From assembly GCA_023391395.1 (NCBI GenBank), contig JAEWBA010000194.1, forward strand, positions 1-6,230: a stretch of DNA of 6,230 bases. Reading direction: 5' to 3'. The notes below the pieces were generated by a model that saw nothing but the letters and a program-made list of their open reading frames with translations, was not told the origin of the DNA and made no database searches. Numbering within the stretch: position 1 is the stretch's first letter; every line of letters begins with the position of its first letter. The position numbers and the translations under genes are program-made. This DNA is from Pseudomonadota bacterium. Lineage in GTDB: Bacteria > Pseudomonadota > Gammaproteobacteria > Burkholderiales > Burkholderiaceae_D. Shown here piece after piece: positions 5,603 through 6,230 of the stretch.

Positions 5603-5980
5603 ATGCCGATCATTCACATCTCGATGCGCACCGGAAAGCCGGAAGCCTACCGGCAAGCAATCTTTGACAGCCTTTATCGCGCACTGCGCGAAGCCTTGAG
5701 CGTGCCCGAAGACGACCAGTTCATGACCATCACGGAGCATGAGGCGGCGAACTTCCGCTACGGCGCTGCCTTTGGCGTCGAGCGCAGCGACGATCTCCTG
5801 TATATCCAGATCACCGTGTTCAACACCCGCACTGCGGAACAGAAGAAAGCGCTGTTCCGGCGGATTGCGGAACTGCTGGGCGAAAGTCCCGGCATTCGGC
5901 CGGAGGACGTGTTCGTGAATGTGCTCGAGTCTGCGAAAGAGAATTGGTCCGTCGGCCACGGTCTCGCGCAATTCGCTTGA
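5603..5980 (+). CDS. Tautomerase-superfamily protein (Tautomerase_2-like)
   Basis: A 125-residue protein of the tautomerase superfamily, in which an N-terminal proline exposed after Met removal acts as the catalytic base. The sequence begins MPIIHISM, so Pro2 is present. Further family features are the helix EAYRQAIFDSLYRALREAL, then VPEDDQFMTITEH, the strand ERSDDLLYIQITVF (residues 60-73), the second helix AEQKKALFRRIAELL, and GIRPEDVFVNVLESAKENWS near the C-terminus. The length and the double beta-alpha-beta layout fit the roughly 130-residue Tautomerase_2 group rather than the 60-residue 4-oxalocrotonate tautomerases. AAAGGA at 5591-5596 supports the ATG at 5603. The protein is probably cytoplasmic. 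The substrate cannot be read from the sequence; an aromatic or halogenated-acid degradation step, or a promiscuous enolase-type activity, are possibilities. The divergent LysR gene probably controls it. Confidence 0.88.
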   Translation: MPIIHISMRTGKPEAYRQAIFDSLYRALREALSVPEDDQFMTITEHEAANFRYGAAFGVERSDDLLYIQITVFNTRTAEQKKALFRRIAELLGESPGIRPEDVFVNVLESAKENWSVGHGLAQFA

Positions 5981-6063
5981 GGCGAGGGTGAGCTCCCGAT
6001 GACGTAAAACCCACGGGATGCCTGATGACTCCGACACGGGGCTCATAAAAAAGCGCGCGGCGG

Positions 6064-6083
6064 AACAGGGCCCCTGGTTTTTT
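6064..6083 (+). terminator. Possible weak terminator after the tautomerase gene
   Basis: AACAGG and CCTGGTT can form a short bulged stem around a GCC loop, followed by a run of six T (6078-6083), about 85 nt after the stop codon. An outer CGCGGC / GCCGCG pairing could enclose it. The stem is short, so efficiency is uncertain. Confidence 0.35.
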
Positions 6084-6102
6084 CGAGCCGCGTCTCTTAG
6101 CC

Positions 6103-6136
6103 AAAATACAAAGCCCCGCATCGCGGGGCTTTGTAT
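6103..6136 (-). terminator. Rho-independent terminator (perfect 14-bp hairpin)
   Basis: ATACAAAGCCCCGC (6106-6119) and GCGGGGCTTTGTAT (6123-6136) are perfect inverse complements around an ATC loop. Reading leftward on the minus strand, the stem is followed by TTTT (6103-6106), so it best serves the minus-strand gene ending at 6168. Its GC-rich core and A/T-rich base could also stop rightward transcripts from the tautomerase gene. Confidence 0.8.
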
Positions 6137-6167
6137 CGATCGAACGCCAGTCAGTACAGACGAATCA

Positions 6168-6230
6168 TCAAGCCTTCTTCGCTCCGCCGTTCGCGCGGTT
6201 CATCAGGAAGGTCGTCAGCAAGGGCACCGG
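6168..6230 (-). CDS. C-terminal end of an unidentified minus-strand protein (5' partial)
   Basis: The minus strand is open from the window edge and encodes 20 residues, PVPLLTTFLMNRANGGAKKA, then two consecutive TGA stops (6168-6170 is the first). A hydrophobic stretch followed by a basic tail suggests the end of a membrane protein, but 20 residues do not allow identification. Support comes from the strong hairpin terminator correctly placed about 30 nt beyond the stop, the double stop, and GC-rich codons like those of its neighbours. It converges on the tautomerase gene. A chance open frame of this length is possible; the terminator is the better argument. Confidence 0.5.
   Translation of the reverse strand, partial: PVPLLTTFLMNRANGGAKKA

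Overview
The window looks like chromosomal DNA of a betaproteobacterium, probably Burkholderiales (an Oxalobacteraceae-like genome would fit). This rests on the high GC of the main genes, the livHMGF order, the LysR and tautomerase sequence style, and a GC-rich hairpin terminator. It is inference: there is no rRNA or other phylogenetic marker here.

Positions 2-3139 (+) hold four genes of a branched-chain amino-acid-type (HAAT family) ABC importer: livH (5' end cut off by the window), livM, livG and livF. Each downstream gene starts inside its neighbour's stop codon through an ATGA overlap, so the four proteins (two permeases, two ATPases) are probably made as one translationally coupled unit. 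No substrate-binding protein gene is in view, so the substrate cannot be fixed from this window.

Positions 3140-4650 are lower in GC and different in character. A gene-poor gap of about 380 bp leads into two small genes for exported proteins. The first is a Ser/Gly/Thr-dominated lipoprotein (3521-3985). The second is an Ala/Lys/Asp-rich, probably helical periplasmic protein (4116-4421). Both have nearly identical Shine-Dalgarno sites. Several stem-loops surround them. I recognise neither protein family; these are the least explained genes in the window.

Positions 4651-5980 hold a divergent pair: a LysR-type regulator (minus strand) and a tautomerase-superfamily enzyme (plus strand), sharing a 94-bp intergenic region that probably carries the regulator's binding site. 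The right end has a perfect 14-bp hairpin terminator and the last 20 codons of an unidentified minus-strand gene that converges on the tautomerase gene.

I found no CRISPR array, tRNA, rRNA, insertion sequence or phage gene, and nothing that makes a convincing new multi-gene system. The best leads are the low-complexity lipoprotein with its small neighbour, an in-phase A7 slippery heptamer at the livG/livF junction, the divergent LivG signature motif, and the LysR-tautomerase pair.
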